Shown: positions 1-7,414 of the stretch, piece after piece | Position numbering within the stretch: position 1 is the first letter of the stretch | Layout: every line of letters begins with the position of its first letter | NCBI GenBank assembly: GCA_051006995.1 | Contig: JBPCSQ010000037.1 | Location: forward strand, 62,001-126,000 | DNA length: 64,000 nt | Reading direction: 5' to 3' | From: JAIQGF01 sp051006995 | GTDB lineage: Bacteria; Acidobacteriota; Terriglobia; Terriglobales; Acidobacteriaceae | The notes under the pieces: model-generated | Told to the model about the DNA's origin: nothing | Database searches by the model: none | Seen by the model: only the letters and a program-made list of their open reading frames with translations | Made by a program: the position numbers and the translations under genes

Positions 1-950
1 CGCCGAGCGAAATGTACGTTGCAATTGCCGACTCGCGTTCGTCCTGCTTGATTCCGGAGGGCAGCACGCCACCGACGCTGCCGCAACATCTCCCTTTCCC
101 TTGCGGATGGCAGTTGAAGCAGCTCACGCATGTCAACGACACCGTCCTGTCCCAAATCTCCATGCAGCCGCTGGAATCCTTCTGGTTCGGCGGCGCGGCC
201 AAGCAAAAGGTCCAAGGCTTCCTCGTCAAACCGCCGAACTTCGATGCGTCGAAGAAATACCCGGTGAAGTTCCTCATCCACGGCGGACCGGAGGGGGCGT
301 GGGGAGACTCGTGGTCGTATCGGTGGAATGCCGAGCTGTTCGCCGCCAAAGGCTACGTTGTCGTCATGATCAATCCGACGGGCTCGACCGGCTACGGGCA
401 GAAGTTCACGCAAGCGATCCAGGGCGACTGGGGCGGGCGTCCGTACGAAGACCTGATGAAGGGCCTGGACTACGTCGAGAAGACCTACCCGTTCGTGGAC
501 AAGGACCGGGTCTGCGCGCTGGGCGCCAGCTTCGGCGGATACATGGCCGATTGGATTCTGGGGCACACCACGCGCTTCAAGTGCATCGTGTCGCACGACG
601 GAATGTTCAACACCACCTCGGCGTACGGCACGACCGAGGAGCTGTGGTTTCCCGAGTGGGAGTTCAAGGGCACGCCGGGGACGAACCGGGCGATGTACGA
701 CAAGTGGTCGCCGCACCTGTTCGCCAAGAATTTCAAAACGCCGACTCTGGTGGTGCACGGGCAACTGGATTACCGGCTCGACGTGTCGCAGGGATTCGAT
801 CTGTTCACGAACTTGCAAAAGATGAAGGTGCCGTCGAAGATGCTCTACTTCCCCGACGAGGGCCACTGGGTGCTGAAGCCGCAGAACTCGCAGCTGTGGT
901 GGAAGACGGTGAACGACTGGGTGGAGCAGTGGATTGGAACGAAGAACTAA
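1..950 (+). CDS. S9 family prolyl oligopeptidase, C-terminal part (5' end outside window)
   Basis: The reading frame is open to the left edge, so only the C-terminal part (about 315 residues) is visible. It carries the alpha/beta-hydrolase catalytic domain of the S9 peptidases (dipeptidyl/acylaminoacyl peptidase type). The oxyanion region is HGGPEGAWG, the nucleophile sits in GASFGGYM (Ser about residue 173 counted from the first visible Met), the Asp is in HGQLDYRLD and the His in DEGHWV. The triad is complete and in the usual order. The N-terminal beta-propeller expected for the family must lie upstream. The last residues (GTKN) and the stop codon are written by a short tandem repeat that continues past the gene. 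The family cleaves short peptides after proline or removes blocked N-terminal residues; the substrate here is unknown. Confidence 0.9.
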   Translation, partial: PSEMYVAIADSRSSCLIPEGSTPPTLPQHLPFPCGWQLKQLTHVNDTVLSQISMQPLESFWFGGAAKQKVQGFLVKPPNFDASKKYPVKFLIHGGPEGAWGDSWSYRWNAELFAAKGYVVVMINPTGSTGYGQKFTQAIQGDWGGRPYEDLMKGLDYVEKTYPFVDKDRVCALGASFGGYMADWILGHTTRFKCIVSHDGMFNTTSAYGTTEELWFPEWEFKGTPGTNRAMYDKWSPHLFAKNFKTPTLVVHGQLDYRLDVSQGFDLFTNLQKMKVPSKMLYFPDEGHWVLKPQNSQLWWKTVNDWVEQWIGTKN

Positions 951-1030
951 GAACGAAGAACGAAAAACGAAGAACGAAAAACGAAGAACGAAGAACTAAG
1001 AACTAAGAAATAAAAACGAAGAACGAAGAG
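939..1030. repeat. Word-repeat element, GAACGAA/AACTAAG type
   Basis: About thirteen imperfect tandem copies of a 7-base word (GAACGAA, AAACGAA, AACTAAG) run from the last codons of the S9 peptidase into the intergenic gap. The stop codon TAA of the peptidase lies inside the array. There is no inverted arm, unlike most other elements of this window. Confidence 0.8.
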
Positions 1031-1062
1031 CCGCTAACGCCGAATTTCGGGGACGAGCTGGT

Positions 1063-4000
1063 TTACTCCGAAGACTTACCGGCACCAGGCGAGGAAGGCC
1101 TGGCCGGCAGTGGTGGCAGAGTGTGCAGGGTGAACGTGACCGGCGCGCTCGAAGTTATCGAGGCTTGGATCTCAATGCGCAAGCCGGTTGACCCGGCGGG
1201 AAATTGCGGCGTTAGGGGAGCTTCGCCCCAGCCGTTGGTGTAAACCGTCGTCGTGCTGGTGGAGACGATCACCGGCTGCGCGTAATGCCCGGTGACCACT
1301 TCACCGTCGGTGGCGCGAGCGGCGTCCGAATGCACGCGATAGGCAGTGGCGACGAACTCGACGGGCACGCCGGAAACGAAGTTCGGCGGCTGTGAGAGAT
1401 CGGTGACGCGCACGCTGACGGGCGCAAGATTCTGTCCGGCAATCGCGTATTGTCCATCGCCGCCCGCCTTGAGCAACTGCACTCCCGTGGCGGCCACCGG
1501 ATAAACATAAAAAATGTCGCAAGCGGTCTGCGGGGCAACGCCGACGCAGGCGCTGATGCGGACCTCGGAGGCGAGGTTCGTCGTAACCAGCGTGCTGCGC
1601 GCCTGGCCGGATGAATCCGTGACGACGGCGGCTTGGGTGAGCACGCCCGCCCCGAGCATTACCTGAAATTCCACGGTGCGGTTGGCGAGCGGCAGGCCGT
1701 TGCCGACCACCCGCACCAGCAGCGGCACGGTGGCAGTGGTGTTCCGGGCGACGTAAATCTTGGGCGGCGTGGCGGCAATGGCCAGCGGAGAGGAAACGGC
1801 GCTGACGGTGGCGTTGGCGGACTGTCCATTAGCGATCGCGGCGGTGATCGTGGTGACGCCCGCGGATTTCGTGCTCAGCCACGCGTCCGCCATGCCCATG
1901 GAGTCCGTCGCGGCAGGGCAGACGACTGCATCGCAGGGGAGCAGCGCCAGCGCTGAACTGGAGGCGGTAAAAGTGACGGCAGCGCCCGCGACCGGCGTGC
2001 CGTCGGCGGCGAGCACGCGCACGCGAAACGGGTTGGGGGCGATGGTCCCGACCGGCACCGGCGGGTTCCAGGACAGCAGCGACTGCAAGGTGTCGCCGAT
2101 GCCCGCGCCGTAGCTGACCGCGTTGGCGATGGCGGCGGTTGCGCCGGTGTCAGGGTCGAGCAGCGCGACGTCTTTCGTTCCCGGGCCGAGCGCGGGGGCG
2201 CCAACCACGAGTTGGTCCACCGCATAGGAGAGCAGCGGGGCATCGGCGCCGCCGACAGTGACTCTCAGGTTCGGCGAAAAGCCGCTGCCCTTGATGACCA
2301 GTGCGGTTCCTCCGGTGGCCGAGGCGTGTGATGGAGAAACAGTGTCGGCGTAGAGCAGGCGGGCGCGATAGCGGAAGTCGGGGCGGCCGTCGCCGCGGTA
2401 ATCGGTGATGGCGATTTTGCGGAGGCCGTCGTTCGCAATCGACGCCTCAAGCCGGGTGACGCCGGGTCCAGCGTTGAAAAAACTCTGTGATGCGATGGGC
2501 GGATTTGAGGGCGGCGCGTTGGGTTCCCACAGACCGATAACCGGCAGGGCTTTTACGGCAGTGACGGAGGCCGAGTCGTCGAGCGCGGTGACGTCGAGGG
2601 AGAAGGTATGTCCGGCGCGCGCGGTGAACGCGTGCCAGTCAATGTCACCATAATCGCCAAGCACCGCCGCCCAATGGCCGGCGCCCGGGATTACGGCGGG
2701 AGCGCCGAAGGAGTGCGGCTCGCAGGAATCGCCGGGCTCGGCGTGCGCGCCGGCCATGACGATGTCCTGAGTGACATCACCGCCGCGGGTGACGGTAATC
2801 ACGATGGGAGCGGCCGACCCTGAGGGCGAGACTTGCGACACTTGGTACGGGCCAACGGCGTGAGCTCCGGCGTAGTCAGGATTGACCGGCTCAACACTCA
2901 GTTGAAACTGCGCGCTCGGGCTGCCGGAGGGAAGCTCGAGACCGGCCAGATCGTAGAAGCCACGGAGGGCAGGATCGGCCGAGCCCCAGCGGTCGAAGCG
3001 TTCGCCGGTCGTGCTGGTGTAGCCGGTGACGAGATTTCCGGCGTTGCCGTGAAACAGAAATCCGGAAACCGAAGATGACGAAACTACATGCGATGGCGCG
3101 CCGGTTGCCGGATCAATCCATCGCGCCACCACGTTGACGCCCTGCATGCCGGCGCCAGGTATTCCGTTCCAGTCGGGAAAAAGAATGTGGCCGCGAATGC
3201 GGGCCGCAGAAGCGGCAAATACCGTCTTGCCGGGAAATTGGGCAACGTTGTCGGTGGTGACCGGGTAAAGACGCGATATGGCGGCGCGATCGTCCATGCG
3301 GAGCTGGTCGGCGTTGAACGCGCAGCCATAGCCGGGCGTGCAGAGCGTGCCGAGAGGATGCATGAGCGGGAAGCCGGCAATGTCGTCGGCCGTGGCGGGC
3401 GGGATGGCGGTGGCGACATTGTCATTGAGCTGCGACCAGTCGAGTCCGAGCGTGCGGCCGATCATGCGGATGAGCTGGTACTTGAAAATAGCGCGGTCGG
3501 TGGAAGCAGCGATGCACTTGCCGTTCAGGATGAGCAGCGCGTGCGCGATATGGCCGTCTGCGGTGAAGCGATCAGGGCCGCCGGTGACAGCGTTGGAGAC
3601 GCAATCGGCGGATGAGCCGACGCCGAGCAGCGCATCGGTGACATGGCCGTCGTAGTCGTAGACGATGGCGAGCGCCTTGGCGGAGCCGGGCTGGATGTCG
3701 GCAGGGATGGAGAGAATGTTGCCGGCGCGGACGACGTTGGCGCCGCTGACGTCTTCGTCCAACTGGCCGGCGCGGGTAATGGCGAGCGCCGCGGTGGGCA
3801 CAGAAGACCAGCGGGAAAACGCGACGGCAACGAAATCGTTGGCGTCGGACTGCACCAGCATCGGGCTGAGGTCGCCCTGGTCGGTGAAGTAGGAAATCTG
3901 TCCACTGGCCCAGGTGAGCGGCTGGCCGGCGATGTCAGGGTTGAAGCCCGAACCGGCGACATATCGCGGACCGGCGGCGTGGGCGCAGATCGTGAAAGCG

Positions 4001-4089
4001 AAAAGGACAACACAGAGGCACAGAGACACAGTGGAAAACCCTCTTGTGCCAGCACTGCCGCTGCTCCGGATTGGTTGAGGGATGATCAT
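1063..4089 (-). CDS. Secreted multidomain protein: degenerate matrixin-like region, IPT/TIG and Big-type domains
   Basis: The protein has 1008 residues. A signal peptide ends near CAHA (residue about 39). Around residues 200-220 the sequence RMIGRTLGLDWSQLN lines up with the zinc site of matrixin-type proteases (HEIGHALGLDHS), but the metal-binding His and catalytic Glu are replaced, so this looks like an inactive descendant. An IPT/TIG domain follows at about 585-665 (SPSHASATGGTALVIKGSGF), then two or three Ig-like Big_1-type modules to the C terminus (PVAGAAVTFTASS, LANRTVEFQV, VSGVPVEFVA). Such proteins usually act as extracellular adhesins or matrix proteins. Its start overlaps the stop of the upstream gene by 4 bases (ATGA), so the two are probably translationally coupled. 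The function is inferred only from domain type. Confidence 0.8.
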   Translation of the reverse strand: MIIPQPIRSSGSAGTRGFSTVSLCLCVVLFAFTICAHAAGPRYVAGSGFNPDIAGQPLTWASGQISYFTDQGDLSPMLVQSDANDFVAVAFSRWSSVPTAALAITRAGQLDEDVSGANVVRAGNILSIPADIQPGSAKALAIVYDYDGHVTDALLGVGSSADCVSNAVTGGPDRFTADGHIAHALLILNGKCIAASTDRAIFKYQLIRMIGRTLGLDWSQLNDNVATAIPPATADDIAGFPLMHPLGTLCTPGYGCAFNADQLRMDDRAAISRLYPVTTDNVAQFPGKTVFAASAARIRGHILFPDWNGIPGAGMQGVNVVARWIDPATGAPSHVVSSSSVSGFLFHGNAGNLVTGYTSTTGERFDRWGSADPALRGFYDLAGLELPSGSPSAQFQLSVEPVNPDYAGAHAVGPYQVSQVSPSGSAAPIVITVTRGGDVTQDIVMAGAHAEPGDSCEPHSFGAPAVIPGAGHWAAVLGDYGDIDWHAFTARAGHTFSLDVTALDDSASVTAVKALPVIGLWEPNAPPSNPPIASQSFFNAGPGVTRLEASIANDGLRKIAITDYRGDGRPDFRYRARLLYADTVSPSHASATGGTALVIKGSGFSPNLRVTVGGADAPLLSYAVDQLVVGAPALGPGTKDVALLDPDTGATAAIANAVSYGAGIGDTLQSLLSWNPPVPVGTIAPNPFRVRVLAADGTPVAGAAVTFTASSSALALLPCDAVVCPAATDSMGMADAWLSTKSAGVTTITAAIANGQSANATVSAVSSPLAIAATPPKIYVARNTTATVPLLVRVVGNGLPLANRTVEFQVMLGAGVLTQAAVVTDSSGQARSTLVTTNLASEVRISACVGVAPQTACDIFYVYPVAATGVQLLKAGGDGQYAIAGQNLAPVSVRVTDLSQPPNFVSGVPVEFVATAYRVHSDAARATDGEVVTGHYAQPVIVSTSTTTVYTNGWGEAPLTPQFPAGSTGLRIEIQASITSSAPVTFTLHTLPPLPARPSSPGAGKSSE
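4011..4031. repeat. Short word repeat CACAGAGG/CACAGAGA inside a signal-peptide region
   Basis: Three imperfect copies of the word CACAGAG stand in tandem. Read on the minus strand they encode part of the hydrophobic core of the signal peptide of the large secreted protein. This is a small example of the word-repeat pattern seen at many other sites here. Confidence 0.5.
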
Positions 4090-4601
4090 TGGTTCATCAC
4101 GACGCGCGGGCGATTGCTGCGCAGGCTCGGACGCAGTGGTTTCTTCTGCGGCTTCTCTGCGGGAGGCAGCGGCGGTTTGTCGGTGGCTCGCAGGCGCTCC
4201 AACTCCGCCAGCAGCGGCTGAGCGTCGGAGAGCTCGATCCGGCCGCGCTCCCCGGCGACGCTGCTGGTAAGGCCCAGTTCGCCTGACGGAGCGTAGAAGA
4301 ACAACAGCAACTGCTCGCCGACGCGATAGCGCTCACCGGAGGTCCAGAGGCCTTCCCATTCGACAATCGCGATCGCTTGGCTGTCGGCGGCGCCACGAAA
4401 GCCGCGAGTCACGCGAAACATGATGCGCACCGTGCCCAGGTCGCCGGGAGCTGCGGGAGAGATGTGCTCGATCGCCTCCACGCGGCCGCTAAAGATGAGA
4501 GCGGCATCGCGGGAGAGCGTTTCCAAGTCGGCAGGCGTCTGTGCCCGCGCGGGAAGCAGCAGTGTCGCGAACAGCAGCGCGGTAACAGTGGCTCGCAGCA
4601 T
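4086..4601 (-). CDS. Hypothetical secreted protein
   Basis: The protein has 171 residues with a clear signal peptide (cleavage near PARAQ, residue about 20). The mature part is a compact domain with the motif DAALIFSGRVEAIEH and a C-terminal Pro/Lys/Arg-rich tail. I do not recognise a catalytic motif. It is the first gene of a two-gene minus-strand operon: its TGA overlaps the ATG of the large IPT-domain protein. A role at the cell envelope together with that protein is an inference from the coupling. Confidence 0.7.
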   Translation of the reverse strand: MLRATVTALLFATLLLPARAQTPADLETLSRDAALIFSGRVEAIEHISPAAPGDLGTVRIMFRVTRGFRGAADSQAIAIVEWEGLWTSGERYRVGEQLLLFFYAPSGELGLTSSVAGERGRIELSDAQPLLAELERLRATDKPPLPPAEKPQKKPLRPSLRSNRPRVVMNQ

Positions 4602-4704
4602 GACGGGTGAACCGACGATTGTAGGAAGGGCGCGGAGCTGCGGAGGAGAAAAGCGAGGCTTGTTCGGAATTTAAGTTCCCGGAAAGGGAAGAGTTGGTGC
4701 CAGA

Positions 4705-5670
4705 TTATTCGGGAGAAGTGCGCCCGCCGGCCGAGAGGTGGGCGCCGCCGAGCAGCAGCAGGCCAGAGAGGAAGGCCCACAGGATCAGCGTGACCGAGAT
4801 GGAAAACGGGCCGTACACCTCCTGAAGATTGAGCCAGGGTAGCGCAAAAACGTAAGCGTACTTGGCCAGTTCCCAGCAGACGCCGGTGATCACGGCGGCA
4901 GGCAGCACGGCGCGGATGGGCACTTTGCCGTTGGGCAGCAGCCAGTAGACGAGGAAGAAGATGGCGATGCTGGCGGGGACGGCAACCAGCTTCATGACGA
5001 TGATGGTGACATGGGCGAGCACCCAGCCGCGCCATCCTCCGACGGCGCCCCCGAGAGCGTAACGCAGAAGCAGGGTATTGCCGGCGGTGAGCGCCACCGA
5101 GGTCAGCGCCAGCAGGCTGCAGGCGATGGCCAGCAGCAGCGAAACCACCTGGTTCCAGATGTAGCTGCGGTTCTTGGTGAATCCCCAAACCTGGTTGAGC
5201 GCGACTTCCAGCGGCAGAAAGATGCCGGTGGAGGACACGAGCAACATGATCAGCGAAAACACCTGCACGCCGCGGCGGGCGCTGACCATCGCTTTCAGAT
5301 TGCGGATGACGAAATCCTGGCCGGTGGGGAGGTAATCACGCAGGAGCTGGACGACGGTGTCGAACATGATCTGCGAATGGAAGACGCGTCGCGTCAGCAT
5401 TAGCAACAGGACCATGAAAGGAAAAAATGACAGGATGGCGTTGGCGGCGACGGAAAAAGCAAAGGTATGGACTTCGGTGCGCATCAGGAACTTCGCGGTC
5501 GGCGTGACGTGGCGAAAGACCGAAACCGGTGCAGGGGAAGGCGGCGCTTCCGCGCTCGAGGGCGAGCGCGCTCCAACCGGATCGGGCGCTGCGATCGGCG
5601 GAACGGAAGACATTGCCTGCGATGCTATCACTGGCGGCCAAGGGGCGAACCCGAGATGCGTTGACCGCAA
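4705..5670 (-). CDS. YihY/BrkB family inner membrane protein
   Basis: The protein has up to 321 residues. After a Pro/Ala-rich cytoplasmic N terminus there are about six membrane segments. Family signatures are the FSVAANAILSFFPF segment, GIFLPLEVALNQVWG near the middle, and the late YGPFSISVTLILWAF segment. This is the YihY/virulence factor BrkB (UPF0761) family, whose function is unsettled in most bacteria; it was once misannotated as ribonuclease BN. An alternative start at Met20 (codon ending at 5613) would avoid overlap with the promoter proposed for the cold-shock gene. The gene is probably monocistronic. Confidence 0.85.
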   Translation of the reverse strand: MRSTHLGFAPWPPVIASQAMSSVPPIAAPDPVGARSPSSAEAPPSPAPVSVFRHVTPTAKFLMRTEVHTFAFSVAANAILSFFPFMVLLLMLTRRVFHSQIMFDTVVQLLRDYLPTGQDFVIRNLKAMVSARRGVQVFSLIMLLVSSTGIFLPLEVALNQVWGFTKNRSYIWNQVVSLLLAIACSLLALTSVALTAGNTLLLRYALGGAVGGWRGWVLAHVTIIVMKLVAVPASIAIFFLVYWLLPNGKVPIRAVLPAAVITGVCWELAKYAYVFALPWLNLQEVYGPFSISVTLILWAFLSGLLLLGGAHLSAGGRTSPE

Positions 5671-5676
5671 AAATGT

Positions 5677-5704
5677 TTGACGCTACGAGAGTTCCTGATA
5701 TTAT
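5677..5704 (+). promoter_or_regulatory. Probable sigma-70 promoter of the cold-shock gene
   Basis: TTGACG and TATTAT are separated by 16 bases, five of six matches in each box. It lies about 290 bases before the cold-shock start codon. If the long YihY start is used, the promoter abuts that start codon on the other strand. Confidence 0.5.
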
Positions 5705-5873
5705 GCCCTGCTCGTCTCAGGAATGGGGGCGGGTTTTTGGCCGAACGAGGCCGTGGATTTGGGTTGATGTGCCGGTGCTTGCAGTCGGAAACGCACAAAG
5801 ATTTTGGCTCCTGGGCTTCGCCAGCGGGAACGACGCGGCGCGGCCGGGAGCCTTTTGCTTTTGCGCTGAGGGC

Positions 5874-5896
5874 TGCAAGGGCGCTCGACCCTTGCA
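5874..5896 (+). other. Hairpin in the cold-shock leader
   Basis: TGCAAGGG and CCCTTGCA form a perfect 8-base stem around a 7-base loop (CGCTCGA). No U-run follows, so it is not a terminator. It may be part of the folded leader of the cold-shock mRNA. Confidence 0.4.
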
Positions 5897-5990
5897 TCCT
5901 TGCGTGCAGTGGACCGACGCCCGGTAAGCAGCGGGCCCGGCAGGGCGCGGGGAGTTACTTCACTTGTTCAGAGTCGAAAGGAGTGCAGTT

Positions 5991-6194
5991 GTGAGAGAGA
6001 AGGGTACAGTGAAATGGTTCAATGGAGCCAAGGGATACGGCTTCATTCAGCGGTCCACCGGGGAGGACGTGTTCGTCCATTTCTCCGCCATCCAGGAAAA
6101 CGGTTATCGTACGCTCAACGAGGGCGAAATCGTGGAGTTCGACTTGTTGAAGGGGCCGAAAGGCTTCCAGGCGGCGAACGTCAGTCGCGGCTGA
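5991..6194 (+). CDS. Cold-shock protein (CspA family)
   Basis: The protein has 67 residues and is a single cold-shock domain with the RNP1 motif KGYGFIQ and the RNP2 motif VFVHFSAI. It binds single-stranded RNA and DNA and acts as an RNA chaperone. I chose the GTG start because AAAGGAG lies 7 bases before it and the resulting length equals the family norm; an upstream ATG at 5964 would add an unrelated extension. A long leader precedes the gene and a strong intrinsic terminator follows it, so it is a single-gene transcript. Confidence 0.93.
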   Translation: MREKGTVKWFNGAKGYGFIQRSTGEDVFVHFSAIQENGYRTLNEGEIVEFDLLKGPKGFQAANVSRG

Positions 6195-6222
6195 GCGATA
6201 GCCCCGGAGACGCCCGGATCTC

Positions 6223-6256
6223 ACCCTCCCGTGCGGAACGGGAGGGTTTTCTTTTT
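6223..6256 (+). terminator. Intrinsic terminator of the cold-shock gene
   Basis: A perfect 10-base stem (ACCCTCCCGT with ACGGGAGGGT) encloses a 5-base loop. TTTCTTTTTT follows immediately. Confidence 0.92.
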
Positions 6257-6322
6257 TCACAATACTCCAGCTTCGTTCTCACGTTTGTATGCGCTGCGAG
6301 TCTAAGTGGGGCAGGAGAAGTG

Positions 6323-7414
6323 ATGAAGAATCGAATTGCAACCGGTCTCCTGCTGTTCCTTGGGCTCGCATCGATATTCGCCGCGGGAAAGCTGGAGACC
6401 AGCAACAATCGTGTGCAAATCAAGCTCGATACCAGCGAGGCAGACGAGGTTCTTGCCATCCTGACGTTACGGACGCAAGGCAAGCCGATTGATGAGGCGC
6501 AGTGGGAGAAGCTGTTCCACACCGAACCATACCAGCGTCTTAAGGCGCGTGAGGCGGCCATTGCCAAACGCTTTAATGCTCCGGAAAACGTCCTGAAGGA
6601 CGAGGATTTCAAGCGCTTCGTGCTCTCAGATGATCTGCTGATGCGCGCGCCGGACCTGCGAAGCACGCTGGAGCGCTGGAAAAAGGCCGACCTGCAGCAG
6701 GCGGCACAGCGGGTGCTTCCATATCTGCCGGCGTCGGCCACCATCCGGGCAACGGTCTATCCGACGATCAAGGAAAACACTAACAGCTTCGTGTGGGAGA
6801 GTTCGACCAGCCCGGCAATCTTCCTGTACATCGATCCGCAGGTGACCGCCTCCAAGTTTCAGAATACGGTGGCGCACGAACTCCACCACATTGGTCTTGC
6901 CAGCGCACAAGCGGAATACGAGCGACGGATTCAATCCCTGCCGGAGCGCCCTCGCGCCGTGGCTGATGCCATGGGAGCATTCGGTGAGGGCCTAGCCATG
7001 CTGGCGGCGGCGGGTGGTCCCGACATTGATCCCCACGAAGCGAGTTCGCCGGAGGAACAAGCGCGCTGGAGGCGCGACATGGCTAACTTCAGCCGTGACC
7101 TGCGGGCAATCAATAAGTTCTTTGTGGACGTCTTGGACGGCAAGTTCGCCAGCCAGGACGCGATAGAAGAGAAGACATCGTCTTTCTTCGGCTCCCAGGG
7201 CCCTTGGTACACGGTGGGCTACAAGATGGCGGTGATGGTGGAGAAGCGTTTCGGCCGCCAGGCACTGATCCAGACGATGCTCGATCCGCCGCAACTGCTG
7301 AAGCTCTACAACCAGGCCGCTGCGGAGCAGAACGCACGCGGAGAAGAGCAGTTGCCGTTATGGTCGGAGAGTGTGCTGAAGCAAGTGCAGGTCGCGAACC
7401 AGGCCGGCCATTAG
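6323..7414 (+). CDS. Secreted putative zinc metallopeptidase (DUF5700-like)
   Basis: The protein has 363 residues with a signal peptide (MKNRIATGLLLFLGLASIFAA). The central motif AHELHHIGLA is an HExxH zinc site, and a downstream acidic segment (FGEGLAMLAA) can supply the third ligand, as in gluzincins. The architecture resembles DUF5700, described as putative zinc-dependent peptidases. The start ATG has AGGAG 5 bases upstream. The reading frame continues far upstream without a stop, but that part overlaps the cold-shock gene in another frame and is not real. The stop codon overlaps that of the next, convergent gene. The substrate is unknown. Confidence 0.75.
   Translation: MKNRIATGLLLFLGLASIFAAGKLETSNNRVQIKLDTSEADEVLAILTLRTQGKPIDEAQWEKLFHTEPYQRLKAREAAIAKRFNAPENVLKDEDFKRFVLSDDLLMRAPDLRSTLERWKKADLQQAAQRVLPYLPASATIRATVYPTIKENTNSFVWESSTSPAIFLYIDPQVTASKFQNTVAHELHHIGLASAQAEYERRIQSLPERPRAVADAMGAFGEGLAMLAAAGGPDIDPHEASSPEEQARWRRDMANFSRDLRAINKFFVDVLDGKFASQDAIEEKTSSFFGSQGPWYTVGYKMAVMVEKRFGRQALIQTMLDPPQLLKLYNQAAAEQNARGEEQLPLWSESVLKQVQVANQAGH

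Larger units (their letters stand above)
5671..5990 (+). other. Gap of about 320 bases: leader of the cold-shock gene
   Basis: No gene is supported here. On the plus strand it holds a good sigma-70 promoter at its left end and one strong hairpin near its middle. It ends in a Shine-Dalgarno sequence. The simplest reading is a long untranslated leader of about 280 bases, as is typical for cspA-type genes. Confidence 0.5.

Noticed and set aside
939..1030. CRISPR-like or tandem-repeat array
   Set aside because: The units are 7 bases without spacers; it is a simple word repeat, not a CRISPR array.
5900..6322. N-terminal extension of the HExxH protein over the cold-shock gene
   Set aside because: The extended frame lacks a plausible protein, overlaps the cold-shock gene and its terminator, and a signal peptide with Shine-Dalgarno begins at 6323.
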